From: Halioglobus maricola
Lineage (GTDB): Bacteria; Pseudomonadota; Gammaproteobacteria; Pseudomonadales; Halieaceae
DNA: 64,000 nucleotides
Assembly: GCF_009388985.1 (NCBI RefSeq)
Contig: NZ_CP036422.1
Span: 462,501-526,500 of the forward strand
Direction of reading: 5' to 3'
Shown: piece by piece, positions 9,940 through 19,142 of the stretch
How the letters are laid out: the number at the start of each line of letters is the position of its first letter
Numbering within the stretch: the stretch's first letter is position 1
The notes under the pieces: generated by a model
Database searches by the model: none
Told to the model about the DNA's origin: nothing
Seen by the model: only the letters and a program-made list of their open reading frames with translations
Program-made: the position numbers and the translations under genes

Positions 9940-12267
9940 CTACTTGCGCTGCTTGGCGTTGGCAAAGGCCGCCGCGAAGGCGTTGTTGGCCGCGGGCTTT
10001 TCCTGGCGTGGCTTGGTATTACGACCACCGCCACGCTGTTCCTTGCGCGGGTTATTGCCGCGTTGTTCCTGCTCACCGGCTTTGTCGCTCAGGCGCATGG
10101 TAAGGCCGATGCGCTTGCGCGGCTGGTCTACCTCCATCACTTTTACTCGCACAATATCGCCGGCTTTGACCACGTCTCGCGGGTCCTTGACGAACTTGTC
10201 CGCCAGCGCAGAGATATGTACCAGGCCGTCCTGATGGACACCGATGTCGACGAACGCACCGAAGTTGGTAACGTTGGTGACGGTGCCTTCCAGGACCATG
10301 TCAGGGCGCAAGTCTGAGATTTTCTCCACCCCTTCCTGAAACTCGGCCATTTTGAATTCCGGGCGCGGGTCGCGGCCGGGCTTGTCCAGTTCCGAAATAA
10401 TGTCGCGGACGGTGGGCAGGCCTACGCTGTCGCTGATGTAGTCCGCGGGATTGAGGGCCTTGAGGAAGCTGCTGTCGCCGATGATGCTGCTCATATCGCG
10501 CTGCCTTTGCGCTGCGATCTGTTCAACCACGCCATAAGATTCCGGGTGCACAGCTGAGGCGTCCAGTGGGTTGTCGCCGCCACTGACGCGGAGGAAGCCC
10601 GCGGCCTGTTCGAAGGTCTTGTCGCCGAAGCGGGATACGCCGAGCAGCGCCTTGCGATCAGCAAATTTACCCTGGGCGTCACGCAGGCTCACGATGTTGG
10701 TGGCGATACTCTGGTTGAGGCCTGACACGCGAGTCAGTAGTGGGACAGATGCAGTGTTTACGTCGACACCCACAGCGTTTACACAGTCCTCGACTACCGC
10801 ATCGAGTTGGCGCGCCAACTGGACCTGACTCACATCGTGCTGGTACTGGCCAACGCCGATGGACTTCGGCTCGATCTTCACCAGCTCCGCGAGAGGATCT
10901 TGCAGGCGGCGTGCAATAGAGATAGCGCCTCTGATTGTCACGTCCAGGTCAGGAAATTCACGCGCCGCAAACTCGGAGGCGGAATAAATGGATGCGCCGG
11001 CCTCGTTCACCATCACCTTGCGCACGTTCAGGTCCGGGTTGGCCTTGAGCATGTCGCCGACAAACTTGTCAGTTTCACGGCTGGCAGTGCCGTTGCCGAT
11101 GGCGATCAGTTCCACGCCGTGCTTACGGATCATATGTAGCAGTGTCGCCTCCGCTTCGTGCAACTTCTTCTGTGGCGGATTGGGAAAGATGGCACCGTGA
11201 TCAAGTACCTTGCCCGTGGCATCAATCACCGCGACCTTGACCCCGGTGCGGAGCCCCGGGTCCAGCCCCAGCGTGGCTTTCTGCCCGGCGGGGGCCGCCA
11301 GTAGCAGATCTTTCAAGTTGTGGGCGAAGACCTCGATAGCCTCGGCCTCAGCGCTCTCGCGCAACTGGCCCAGTAGATCGGTCTGCAGGTGAGTGAGCAG
11401 TTTTACGCGCCACGTCCAGCGCACCGCCTCACGTAGCCAGCGGTCGGCGGGCCGGCCGTGGTCTTCGATGTGCCAGTGGTCGGCGACCATGGCCTCGCAG
11501 GGGTGGGCCTGACTGGCCGCGACCGGGGAAGATGCTTCCTCGGCGTCCATCACCAGGTTGATACTGAGAATACCTTCGTTGCGCCCGCGGAACATCGCCA
11601 GGGCACGGTGCGAGGGCACTTTGGCCAGGGCTTCGGTGTGTTCAAAATAATCGCGGAACTTGGCGCCTTCCTGTTCCTTGCCGTCCATCATGCGCGATGC
11701 GAGCAGAGCGTTGTCGGTGAGAAACTGACGCAGCTTAGCCAGCAGATCGGCATCCTCGGCGAACCGCTCCATCAGGATCTGGCGCGCGCCATCCAGCGCG
11801 GCCTTGGTATCTTCGATGCCTGCGTCGCTATTGAAGTAGGCCGCTGCGAGTGTGTCAGGGTCTTGTGTGGGATCTGCCAGCAGGCTGTCCGCCAGCGGTT
11901 CAAGGCCTGCCTCGCGAGCGATCTGGGCCTTGGTACGACGTTTGGGCTTGTAGGGCAGGTACAGGTCTTCCAGTCGGTTCTTGGTGTCTGCCTGGAGCAG
12001 GGACTGTTTGAGCTGTGGCGTGAGCTTGCCCTGTTCCTCAATCGAGGAAAGGATGGCCTTACGGCGCTCCTCCATGTCCCGCAGGTAGTGTAATCGCTCC
12101 TCGAGGTTACGCATCTGGGTGTCGTCCAGTGCGCCGGTGACCTCCTTGCGGTAGCGGGCGATGAAGGGGACGGTGGCACCCTCGTCGAGTAGGCCTATAG
12201 CGGCGTTAACCTGCGCTTCGCGCACGCTGAGTTCTTCAGCAATACGCTGGGGGATTGTTTGAATCAT
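9940..12267 (-). CDS. tex: Tex family RNA-binding transcriptional accessory protein
   Basis: This 775-residue protein has the full Tex layout. A helical N-terminal domain is followed by a YqgF/RNase H-like domain (about 325-450, with [17 protein letters not shown]), helix-hairpin-helix segments (about 490-560, including VGVDVNTAS and LTRVSGL), and an S1 RNA-binding domain near 650-720 ([16 protein letters not shown]). The C-terminal tail after S1 is basic, rich in Gln/Asn/Arg and likely disordered. Tex resembles the core of eukaryotic Spt6 and affects transcription and stress responses. Monocistronic here, following the terminator of the upstream CBS gene. Confidence 0.97.
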   Translation of the reverse strand: MIQTIPQRIAEELSVREAQVNAAIGLLDEGATVPFIARYRKEVTGALDDTQMRNLEERLHYLRDMEERRKAILSSIEEQGKLTPQLKQSLLQADTKNRLEDLYLPYKPKRRTKAQIAREAGLEPLADSLLADPTQDPDTLAAAYFNSDAGIEDTKAALDGARQILMERFAEDADLLAKLRQFLTDNALLASRMMDGKEQEGAKFRDYFEHTEALAKVPSHRALAMFRGRNEGILSINLVMDAEEASSPVAASQAHPCEAMVADHWHIEDHGRPADRWLREAVRWTWRVKLLTHLQTDLLGQLRESAEAEAIEVFAHNLKDLLLAAPAGQKATLGLDPGLRTGVKVAVIDATGKVLDHGAIFPNPPQKKLHEAEATLLHMIRKHGVELIAIGNGTASRETDKFVGDMLKANPDLNVRKVMVNEAGASIYSASEFAAREFPDLDVTIRGAISIARRLQDPLAELVKIEPKSIGVGQYQHDVSQVQLARQLDAVVEDCVNAVGVDVNTASVPLLTRVSGLNQSIATNIVSLRDAQGKFADRKALLGVSRFGDKTFEQAAGFLRVSGGDNPLDASAVHPESYGVVEQIAAQRQRDMSSIIGDSSFLKALNPADYISDSVGLPTVRDIISELDKPGRDPRPEFKMAEFQEGVEKISDLRPDMVLEGTVTNVTNFGAFVDIGVHQDGLVHISALADKFVKDPRDVVKAGDIVRVKVMEVDQPRKRIGLTMRLSDKAGEQEQRGNNPRKEQRGGGRNTKPRQEKPAANNAFAAAFANAKQRK

Positions 12268-12340
12268 TGGCTAGTATTCTGGCTGATAAAGGTGAGAAAG
12301 ACTGCGTGGACTCGCATTATGCGGCACTGTTGGCCGCATG

Positions 12341-12362
12341 AAAACAGGCGTCAGCCTGTTTT
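12341..12362 (-). terminator. Terminator-like hairpin after the CBS gene
   Basis: aaaacaggc and gcctgtttt pair perfectly around the loop gtca. It lies 11 bases downstream of the CBS-domain stop on the minus strand and about 75 bases before tex, so it should separate the two. The T-run is only four bases; the symmetry could make it work in both directions. Confidence 0.65.
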
Positions 12363-12373
12363 GTGGAATGACC

Positions 12374-12775
12374 CTAGCGTTGGAAGCGAGTAATGGCTTT
12401 GAGTAACTGGCGGCAGGTGACCTGGCCGATCAACTTGCCGTTCTCTACCACTGGCCGGCGGCGCTTGTTCTTGGCCAGCATATCCTGGGCCACATGGATG
12501 ATATCTTCCTCAGGGTGGGCGACGATGAGATTGCTGGCGGCCATGTGGTCGCGCACCATGCCGACACCGCTGTCGTTGTAGAGCGAGCCCAGCGAGGCTT
12601 CCAGGCAGTCCAGTTCCGACAGGATGCCGACCAGGTTGTGCTGGCTATCGACCACGCAAACCCCTGATATCTTGTTGTCGATAATCACCTTCATGGCGGC
12701 CAGAACGCTGTCGTCTGGCTGCACAGTTGCCGGGTTGGGGATAAGGTAGTCGCGGAGTTTTACCGATGGCGACAT
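12374..12775 (-). CDS. CBS-domain protein (paired CBS, stand-alone)
   Basis: From the ATG at 12775 the product is 133 residues and consists almost only of a CBS pair. The first copy is around SVLAAMKVIIDNKISGVCVVD, the second around DIIHVAQDMLAKNKRRRPVVENGKLIGQVT. Such modules bind adenosine nucleotides or S-adenosylmethionine and regulate partners. GAGGA lies seven bases before this ATG, while the longer frame to 12868 runs across the divergent sixA start region. It is divergent from sixA with 66 bases between. The partner protein is unknown. Confidence 0.88.
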   Translation of the reverse strand: MSPSVKLRDYLIPNPATVQPDDSVLAAMKVIIDNKISGVCVVDSQHNLVGILSELDCLEASLGSLYNDSGVGMVRDHMAASNLIVAHPEEDIIHVAQDMLAKNKRRRPVVENGKLIGQVTCRQLLKAITRFQR

Positions 12776-12841
12776 GTAGGATTCCTCGCTTGCAGATCCT
12801 TCCAAGTATAGACTCAATGGCCTCGCCTGCCGGGAATAAGC

Positions 12842-13345
12842 ATGAAAACACTGCACTTGCTTCGCCACGCCAAGTCCTCATGGAGTCAGCCCGGGCTCGC
12901 CGACCGCGAGCGCGGCCTGAACAAGCGTGGTCGCCGGGATGCGCCTCGTATGGGCGCTGCCCTGGCCACCCAGGTTACGGCCATAAGTATTGCCGTCAGC
13001 CCGGCCAGGCGGGCTCAATTGACTCTCGATGGCCTGTGCCAGGGCTGGCCCGCGCTCGCCGCTTTGCCCCATGTTACAGATGAAGGCCTTTATACCTTCG
13101 CGTCGGAAGACGTTCTCAGCTGGATTCAGGCCCAGGATGATAGCCGTAGTGAGCTGTTCATTATCGGCCACAATCCTGCGTTCACCGAGTTGATCAACGC
13201 GTTGGCGGGCCGATGGGAGCTGGATAATCTGCCCACCTGTGCCTATGCGCGCCTGGATCTGGACGCCGGCCACTGGCGGGAGGTGGGTCCCGGCTGTGCT
13301 GAACTGGCGCAAACGCTCCTGCCTCGCCTGCTCGACGAGGGCTGA
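12842..13345 (+). CDS. sixA: Histidine phosphatase SixA-like (RHG branch)
   Basis: The 167-residue protein starts with LLRHAKSSW, the SixA form of the RHG catalytic motif in which the first His forms the phosphohistidine. A second catalytic His appears in IIGHNPAFTEL. SixA removes phosphate from histidine on HPt domains or on PTS-Ntr components. Length is close to E. coli SixA (161). The ATG at 12842 follows CGGGAATAAG. No phosphorelay gene lies nearby. Confidence 0.9.
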   Translation: MKTLHLLRHAKSSWSQPGLADRERGLNKRGRRDAPRMGAALATQVTAISIAVSPARRAQLTLDGLCQGWPALAALPHVTDEGLYTFASEDVLSWIQAQDDSRSELFIIGHNPAFTELINALAGRWELDNLPTCAYARLDLDAGHWREVGPGCAELAQTLLPRLLDEG

Positions 13346-13417
13346 CACGATTGCCGCTCTTGGTTTAAGGGTGTTAGGCTTGCGCAATTAAATAACACCG
13401 AATCCGGAGTGCCACCC

Positions 13418-13651
13418 ATGCGCAATGCCCTGGGCTTATTGCTGTTACTTGTTCTGGCAGGATGCCAAACACAGCCAATCCCCTCACTCGTCACCCAGTG
13501 TTCCGGCGAACGCCCCCAGGTGTGCACCATGGAATACAATCCAGTGTGTGCTGATCTTGTTGGTGGTGGCAAGAAAACCTATGCGTCCGGCTGCAACGCC
13601 TGCGCCGACGACGCCGTTTCGGGTTACCTGGGCGGAGAGTGCCCCGAATGA
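13418..13651 (+). CDS. Kazal-type domain lipoprotein
   Basis: From ATG 13418 (GGAG eight bases upstream) this is a 77-residue lipoprotein with lipobox LAGC near residue 16. The mature part has six Cys arranged as in Kazal serine-protease inhibitors, including NPVCADL, KTYASGCNAC and a final GGEC. It would be anchored in the envelope and might inhibit periplasmic or external proteases, or simply use the fold structurally. Its stop overlaps the start of the symporter gene (ATGA), so the two are translationally coupled. That pairing is unusual. Confidence 0.85.
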   Translation: MRNALGLLLLLVLAGCQTQPIPSLVTQCSGERPQVCTMEYNPVCADLVGGGKKTYASGCNACADDAVSGYLGGECPE

Positions 13652-14952
13652 GCCTCACTAACCGCATTCTTATCGCCATGGTGGCAGGTATTGTCACCGG
13701 CTCAATTATCAACCTGATCATGCACAGCTCTGGCGTGGGCGAGGGCTTCAAACAGACGATTGATGCCTACCTCGTGGGCGGCGTGTTCGATGTGGTTGGC
13801 CGTATTTTTGTAGCTTCACTCAAATTGCTGGTAGTGCCGCTGGTTATGGTATCCCTGATCTGCGGCGCCTCGTCGCTGGGCGACAGTGCGCGCATGGGCC
13901 CGATAGCCGTCAAGACCCTGGGTTTTTACCTGGCCACGACCGCGATAGCGATCAGCCTTGCATTGTTCTTCGCTTCCCTGATCAGCCCGGGTTCTGGTGT
14001 GGAAATAGCCGGTGCTTCAAGCTTTGAACCGCGCCCTGCGCCTCCGCTGAGCGATGTCCTGGTCGATATCTTTCCCTCCAACCCTGTGCGGGCGATGGCG
14101 GATGGCAAGATGCTGCAGATCATCGTTTTCGCATTACTCTTCGGCTACGCAATTTCGCATGCCGGCGAACCCGGTCGTCGCATGGCGAGCTTCTTCCGTG
14201 ATATGGACGCGATCATCATGAAGATGGTCGAGATCCTCATGAATCTTGCGCCCTACGGTGTCTTTGCGCTGTTGTCCAAGCTGTTTTCCACTCTGGGTAT
14301 CGGTGCCATTCTTGATCTTGCCGCATACGTGTTCACGGTCATCGGCGTGCTGCTGTTGCACGCGCTGGGCGTTTACACCCTGCTGCTGAAATCCCTGACT
14401 GGCCTCTCGCCCAGGATGTTGCTGAAAAAGATGCGGCCCATCTGGGCGTTCGCATTCAGCACCGCATCCTCGGGTGCAACCCTGCCGATTACCTTGCGCA
14501 CGGTCGAGAGACGCCTGGGCGTGCACAATTCTGTGGCAGGTTTCACGGTTCCACTGGGTGCCACCATCAATATGGATGGCACCGCTATCATGCAGGGTGT
14601 AGCCACGGTATTTATTGCCCAGGTCTACGGCGTCGATCTGTCTATGGGTGATTTCATTACCGTGATTCTGACTGCTACGCTGGCATCTATCGGCACCGCG
14701 GCTGTGCCGGGTGTTGGCCTGATAACCCTGGCTCTGGTGCTCGAGCAAGCCGGCCTGCCGGTCGAGGGTATTGCCCTGATTATCGGCGTGGACCGCCTCC
14801 TCGATATGGTGCGCACGGCAGTGAATGTCACTGGCGATGCGACTATTTCGGTCATCGTTGGCAAATCCGAGAATCAGTTTGAACAGGGCGTTTTCGACGA
14901 TCCCAATGCGGATCAAAGCGACGACGAAACGACCGTCACCGCCCGCGCCTGA
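13648..14952 (+). CDS. Dicarboxylate/amino acid:cation symporter (DAACS family)
   Basis: The 434-residue membrane protein has about eight transmembrane helices and the two re-entrant loops of the glutamate transporter fold. The Ser-rich hairpin is visible in FSTASSGATLPIT, and the motif NMDGTA in TM7 is present (ATINMDGTAIMQG). It imports dicarboxylates or acidic/neutral amino acids with Na+ or H+. Start ATG 13648 overlaps the stop of the Kazal lipoprotein. A GTG at 13639 is less likely because GGAGAG sits well placed for the ATG. Exact substrate cannot be read from sequence. Confidence 0.94.
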   Translation: MSLTNRILIAMVAGIVTGSIINLIMHSSGVGEGFKQTIDAYLVGGVFDVVGRIFVASLKLLVVPLVMVSLICGASSLGDSARMGPIAVKTLGFYLATTAIAISLALFFASLISPGSGVEIAGASSFEPRPAPPLSDVLVDIFPSNPVRAMADGKMLQIIVFALLFGYAISHAGEPGRRMASFFRDMDAIIMKMVEILMNLAPYGVFALLSKLFSTLGIGAILDLAAYVFTVIGVLLLHALGVYTLLLKSLTGLSPRMLLKKMRPIWAFAFSTASSGATLPITLRTVERRLGVHNSVAGFTVPLGATINMDGTAIMQGVATVFIAQVYGVDLSMGDFITVILTATLASIGTAAVPGVGLITLALVLEQAGLPVEGIALIIGVDRLLDMVRTAVNVTGDATISVIVGKSENQFEQGVFDDPNADQSDDETTVTARA

Positions 14953-14976
14953 CCTGCGGTTGTAGCAACTGATCGA

Positions 14977-15000
14977 CCACAGCCCGGGCCCGGGCTGTGG
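14977..15000. repeat. Perfect 24-base palindrome between symporter and MBL gene
   Basis: The half ccacagcccggg is followed at once by its exact reverse complement. It lies 24 bases after the symporter stop and 35 before the MBL start, and is followed by TATCCTTCC. As RNA it would form a very stable G+C hairpin with a small loop. As DNA it could be a dimeric operator. There is no T-run, so it is not a standard terminator. Confidence 0.7.
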
Positions 15001-15035
15001 TATCCTTCCCGCCCCGATATTTCGCAGGTCTGCCT

Positions 15036-15686
15036 ATGACTATTCAGTGCACCATTGTGCCGGTGACCCCCTACCAACAGAATTGCTCCGTTATCCAGTG
15101 CCAGGCAAGTAAGAAGGCCGCGATCGTGGACCCAGGCGGGGATGTCGATCGAATTCTGGAAGCGGTGGCGAAGATGGACGCCACGGTGGAGAAGATTATT
15201 CTCACCCACGCCCACATGGACCACTGTGCCGCGGCTGATGTGCTGCGTCAGCAGCTCAATGTAACCATCGAAGGCCCGCACGAGGACGATAATTTCTGGC
15301 TGGAGAAGCTGCCGGAGTGGTGCAAGATGTCCGGTTTTCCGCACGCGGAAGCATTCACCCCGGATCGCTGGCTGCACGATGGCGACACCGTGACGGTAGG
15401 TGAGCAGACCCTGCAGGTCGTTCACTGTCCGGGCCACACGCCTGGCCACGTGGTCTTTCACTACCAGCCGCAACAAGTCGCCTGGGTGGGCGACGTTCTG
15501 TTCCAGGGCTCAATCGGCCGCACGGATTTCCCCAAGGGCAATCACGACGACCTGGTCAGCTCCATCCGCGACAAGCTCTTCCCGCTGGGCGATGACATCA
15601 CTTTTATTCCAGGCCACGGGCCCACCAGTACATTCGGTCAGGAGCGCCGCACCAACCCCTTCGTAGCGGATGAAAAATATGGTTGA
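15036..15686 (+). CDS. MBL-fold metallo-hydrolase (glyoxalase II-like, YcbL type)
   Basis: From ATG 15036 the protein is 216 residues. It has the metallo-beta-lactamase motif THAHMDH (HxHxDH), a further metal His in HCPGHTPGH, the bridging Asp in WVGDVLF, and the final His in IPGHGPTS. Size and motif context match the short type-II glyoxalases such as YcbL, which lack the C-terminal glutathione-binding helices of full GloB. Likely thioester hydrolase in the cytoplasm. The following DUF2288 gene overlaps its end by 8 to 17 bases. Confidence 0.9.
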   Translation: MTIQCTIVPVTPYQQNCSVIQCQASKKAAIVDPGGDVDRILEAVAKMDATVEKIILTHAHMDHCAAADVLRQQLNVTIEGPHEDDNFWLEKLPEWCKMSGFPHAEAFTPDRWLHDGDTVTVGEQTLQVVHCPGHTPGHVVFHYQPQQVAWVGDVLFQGSIGRTDFPKGNHDDLVSSIRDKLFPLGDDITFIPGHGPTSTFGQERRTNPFVADEKYG

Positions 15687-16002
15687 TCAGCCAGAGGGAG
15701 AAGAGGACAAAGAGAGCCTGCTGCGGCGCGAATACCACGGCCAGACCGCGCGTATTCAATGGCACGATCTGCAGACCTACTATGCCCGTGGCTCGATAGT
15801 GCGGGTGAGTGGCGAACTGGATCTGGTGGAGGTGGCCGTGCAATTGGGGCTGGATAACACGGCACAGTTCAAAGGCTGGATCGAAACCGGCGATGTCGCC
15901 GCGGTGCCCGAAATTCAGGCACTGAAGTGGTATGAGAGCAATCAGGAACTGTGGGCAGTGGTTGCCGCGCCCTGGGTACTGGTCCAGCTGCGCGACGGAT
16001 AA
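15679..16002 (+). CDS. DUF2288 family protein
   Basis: About 107 residues from the inner ATG at 15679 (ATG 15670 is also open). The pattern RIQWHDLQTYYARGSIVRV, then LDLVEVAVQLGLDN, ending in LWAVVAAPWVLVQLRDG, is characteristic of DUF2288, a short cytoplasmic family of unknown function common in proteobacteria and cyanobacteria. It overlaps the 3' end of the MBL gene, so it is probably translated from the same message. Confidence 0.82.
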   Translation: MVDQPEGEEDKESLLRREYHGQTARIQWHDLQTYYARGSIVRVSGELDLVEVAVQLGLDNTAQFKGWIETGDVAAVPEIQALKWYESNQELWAVVAAPWVLVQLRDG

Positions 16003-16011
16003 CCCCAGAGT

Positions 16012-17736
16012 TTATTCTACGGGGTGTAGCTCACCTTCGAACACCACTCCCCATATATCGATGTCCTTCAGGCGCTCTGCTTTGACTCGATAGGGGTCGC
16101 TTTCCAAGACCGTGAAGTCTGCTCGCTTGCCGGCGCGGATGGAGCCTATGTCATCTTCTGCACCCATAACCCAGGCCGCGTCGATAGTAATTGCGCGCAG
16201 TGCGGAGTGCAGGTCTATTCGCTCAGGTGTAGCGTTATCCTTGCCACTGATGCTCTCTCGCTGCACGGCTGCCGCCGCTAGCGTCAGCGGCGACAGCGGT
16301 GCCATGGGGCAGTCGGAATGCAGTCCGAAGGGAACGCCGTGGCGCTGCAGTGAACCCAAACGGACCATTTGGCGGCCGCGATCCGGTCCCAGCCATTCGT
16401 CGGCATAAATGTCCGCTAGCAGGTACTGGTAGTACGGGTTGGCTGAGACCACCATCCCCAGCGCTGCCATTTGTCGGCTCTGGTCGTCGGTAGAATAGGC
16501 AAAGTGCTCTAGCGAAGTGCGGTGATCCGGGCGCGGATGAACCTCTTGCATGGTACGTACCATATCGATCAACGCCGCCGCACTCAGGTCGCCGTTGGTG
16601 TGGGCGTGGATCTGGTACCCCTCGCTCCAGAAAAATTGGGCCCATTGGGCCGTTGTTTCCAGCGGTGCCATCCACAGGCCTTCGTGCCCATCCAGGTAGC
16701 CCGGCGGGCCCATCTGCGCCAGGCCGCTGAAGATGGCACCGTCCATCATGATCTTGAAGTGTTTGCCCACCGAGACCCTGCGCGAGTCACTGGCTCGCCA
16801 GGCTTCGATCTCTGCCAGTGCCTCCTGCGGACTTTTTCCGCGGGCCAGAAAGTCGGTGATGATCGGGGTGAGAATAATACGGCCCGGCGCGGATATGCCC
16901 TCCGCCGAGCGGCGTATCAGGTCGATCTCTGCAGTGGGATTACCGAAGATACCGGTGCCCATGTCCAGGGCGGTGGTGACGCCGCCCCGGTGCATCATCT
17001 CGATAAAGTTCTGCATACCCTTGCCGTAGCGCTCGGGTGCAAACAGGAAGCTCAGTCGGGGGATCAGAAACTTGAGGCCATTCTCCCAGAAATGCCCTCT
17101 GGCCCAGTCTATTTCAGCCTGGCCAGCCACGTCGTCCTCGGTGACGCCCAACATTGCCAGCGCCGCATCGTTGCCGATCAACTCGTGGAATGAACGGTGC
17201 CAGAGCATGACTGGCTGATCGCCAAACCAGTCATTCAGTTGTTCTCTGTAGACGTCCCCGTGCCACAGTGGGTGGTAACCCCAGGCGATAAAAGGCGTGG
17301 CGTCATCGCTGTGCCGGGCTGCCAGAGCCTTGAGTTGTTTTTCGTACGAGGCAGGGTCAGTTGCCCCCGGGAATTCGCCGGTGGGCAGCGACCAGTCGTC
17401 GGGGGCAAGAAAGGGGAACTGGGTCAGCACCGCAGGCAGAGACGGGTGCACATGGGGGTCGATGAAGCCAGGGAGCAGGATCTTGTCGCTCAGGCTGCGA
17501 TCGACCCGGCCGCCGAGTTTTTCTGCCAGGCTCTCAAGCTCCTTCTCGCTGCCGACCGCAAAAATACGGCCGTCCTTTACCGCCACGGCATTGGCCTCTG
17601 GCAGCGCCGTCTCCATGGTGATGATTTTCTTTGCGGTGTAGACGATGAGTTCGGCGCTGGCGCTGGCCGATGCCACGGCAAAAACGGATAACAAGCTGAT
17701 CTGCAGGAAAAGGCGGTACATGATTCGGAGGCTCAT
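16012..17736 (-). CDS. Exported amidohydrolase (YtcJ-like, amidohydrolase family 3)
   Basis: This 574-residue protein has a signal peptide (about 1-28, ending ASASA) and the metal-dependent hydrolase fold. The HxH motif is in FIDPHVHPS, a His in QIHAHTNGD, and a late metal Asp near LHSDCPMAPL. The flanking beta-sandwich contains KRADFTVLESDP near the C-terminus, as in YtcJ and related N-substituted formamide or imide hydrolases. Periplasmic location is inferred from the signal. An inner ATG five codons on is possible. It follows the M48 gene by 31 bases on the same strand. Confidence 0.9.
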   Translation of the reverse strand: MSLRIMYRLFLQISLLSVFAVASASASAELIVYTAKKIITMETALPEANAVAVKDGRIFAVGSEKELESLAEKLGGRVDRSLSDKILLPGFIDPHVHPSLPAVLTQFPFLAPDDWSLPTGEFPGATDPASYEKQLKALAARHSDDATPFIAWGYHPLWHGDVYREQLNDWFGDQPVMLWHRSFHELIGNDAALAMLGVTEDDVAGQAEIDWARGHFWENGLKFLIPRLSFLFAPERYGKGMQNFIEMMHRGGVTTALDMGTGIFGNPTAEIDLIRRSAEGISAPGRIILTPIITDFLARGKSPQEALAEIEAWRASDSRRVSVGKHFKIMMDGAIFSGLAQMGPPGYLDGHEGLWMAPLETTAQWAQFFWSEGYQIHAHTNGDLSAAALIDMVRTMQEVHPRPDHRTSLEHFAYSTDDQSRQMAALGMVVSANPYYQYLLADIYADEWLGPDRGRQMVRLGSLQRHGVPFGLHSDCPMAPLSPLTLAAAAVQRESISGKDNATPERIDLHSALRAITIDAAWVMGAEDDIGSIRAGKRADFTVLESDPYRVKAERLKDIDIWGVVFEGELHPVE

Positions 17737-17767
17737 AGGTTGGTATGCCCTGAGTATAGCCGAGGAA

Positions 17768-19138
17768 TTATTGTACTACCTTGAACCAGTCCCCGGTGCG
17801 GGGTTCGCCGCGGGGATAGAGCCCGTTGATCAAACGCAGCTGATCCTCCGCATGGGGGATTTTCATCTCCGCCGCGATGCTCGCCACAGTTGCGCCTCGC
17901 GGTACCCGGATGTAGCGCAGGTAGCGCGCTTCACCGGCGGGTTTTTCTTTCGGGTGGGTCGGGCGGAAGCTTTTGATCATATCCAGCAGTGCCGGGTCGC
18001 TGGCGGCAAAGTCCGTTGCTTCCCCCTGCAGCAGGTAACTGTATCGGTAGTCGATCACGGCCAGCCGGCGAGATGTGCCACCGGCACTGGCGGTGGCGGT
18101 ATAGCCACTCAGGCCTGCTTGTTCCAGCGGCTCTCCGTCACTGAGCTCACCCTTGGCATTGGCCTCGAGCACCGCCTGGGGCGTGCTGGAGGGGTCGCGT
18201 CGCCGCAGCGAGATGGTGAGGGAAGCACTCTGGTCTGGCGCGCGCGCCACCACCGCCTGACCACCGGTCTGGACTGTCCATCCGGGTGGGTGCTCGAAGG
18301 TGAACTCCAGTTTGTTGTGGTAGAAGCGGTTTTCGTCACGCGCGCTCTGTACGCTGTCGCCCCAGACCAGGCCATCCATTTGCTGTTTAAACTCGCCCGG
18401 AATTTCCGGGCTTTCGATGTAGCTGCCGTCGTCCAGCTCCGCTGCTGCCCCGATCACTGTTTGCAGCCGTTTGTCGTTGCGCGGGTGTGACGCGTAGACA
18501 CCGTGGTAAGTGCCGCCGGGTTTGCCGCTGGCCCGGGCGACAGTGCGCTGGAATTGTTCGTGATCCTTGAGCACGCCGATAACCTGTAACAGCGCCTGCG
18601 GGTCATAGCCTGCGCGGTACATATACTCCGCACCGAGGCCGTCCGCCTCCAGTTCCATCTCCCGGCCAAAGCCGCTGATCAGCTCCGCACCATACATGGA
18701 GGAGGCGTCGGCGAGTTCGCCGCTACCGGTGAGAATATAGGTGGTGGTTGCCACGATTTTGCTGGTGACATCGGCTGTCTTGCGCCGGCTGTGATGGCTG
18801 CCGGTGATATGGCCGATCTCATGCCCAAGGACGCCTGCCAACTCGTCCTCATTCTCCAGGTAGGGCAGCAGGCCGCGGCTGATGTAAATATAACCGCCCT
18901 GGGCGGCGAAGGCGTTGATCACGTCGGTATCGATGACACTGAAGGTGAAATCCCCGTTGGGCTCATCGCTGTGTGCAACCAGACGCTGGCCGATGCGGTC
19001 GATGTATTGCTGCAGCTCGGGGTCGTCGTAGAGCTGACCGGCGTCGACGATTTCCTGATGAGCCTTCTCGTATTTGTCAGCGGCCTGCACCGCCATCGAG
19101 AGCGAGAGGAGTAGTGCGCAGCAACTTAAAAGACGCAT
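17768..19138 (-). CDS. Periplasmic M48 family metalloprotease
   Basis: From ATG 19138 the protein has 456 residues with a signal peptide (about 1-20). Zinc motif HEIGH is at 106-110 and the third ligand Glu in EMELEADGLGAEYMYRAGYD. After the protease domain (to about 265) come a beta-rich region and a C-terminal segment (RYIRVPRGATVASIAAEM... to the end) resembling a LysM/FimV-like module. It is similar in layout to BepA/LoiP-type envelope quality-control proteases but lacks TPRs. It is the last gene of the thirteen-gene operon, four bases after the preceding lipoprotein gene, so it may process components of that system. Confidence 0.9.
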   Translation of the reverse strand: MRLLSCCALLLSLSMAVQAADKYEKAHQEIVDAGQLYDDPELQQYIDRIGQRLVAHSDEPNGDFTFSVIDTDVINAFAAQGGYIYISRGLLPYLENEDELAGVLGHEIGHITGSHHSRRKTADVTSKIVATTTYILTGSGELADASSMYGAELISGFGREMELEADGLGAEYMYRAGYDPQALLQVIGVLKDHEQFQRTVARASGKPGGTYHGVYASHPRNDKRLQTVIGAAAELDDGSYIESPEIPGEFKQQMDGLVWGDSVQSARDENRFYHNKLEFTFEHPPGWTVQTGGQAVVARAPDQSASLTISLRRRDPSSTPQAVLEANAKGELSDGEPLEQAGLSGYTATASAGGTSRRLAVIDYRYSYLLQGEATDFAASDPALLDMIKSFRPTHPKEKPAGEARYLRYIRVPRGATVASIAAEMKIPHAEDQLRLINGLYPRGEPRTGDWFKVVQ

Positions 19139-19142
19139 CGGT

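Noticed and set aside
14134..14916. A 260-codon minus-strand frame inside the symporter
   Set aside because: It opposes a gene with clear transmembrane and NMDGTA motifs and shows no family features, so it is a shadow.
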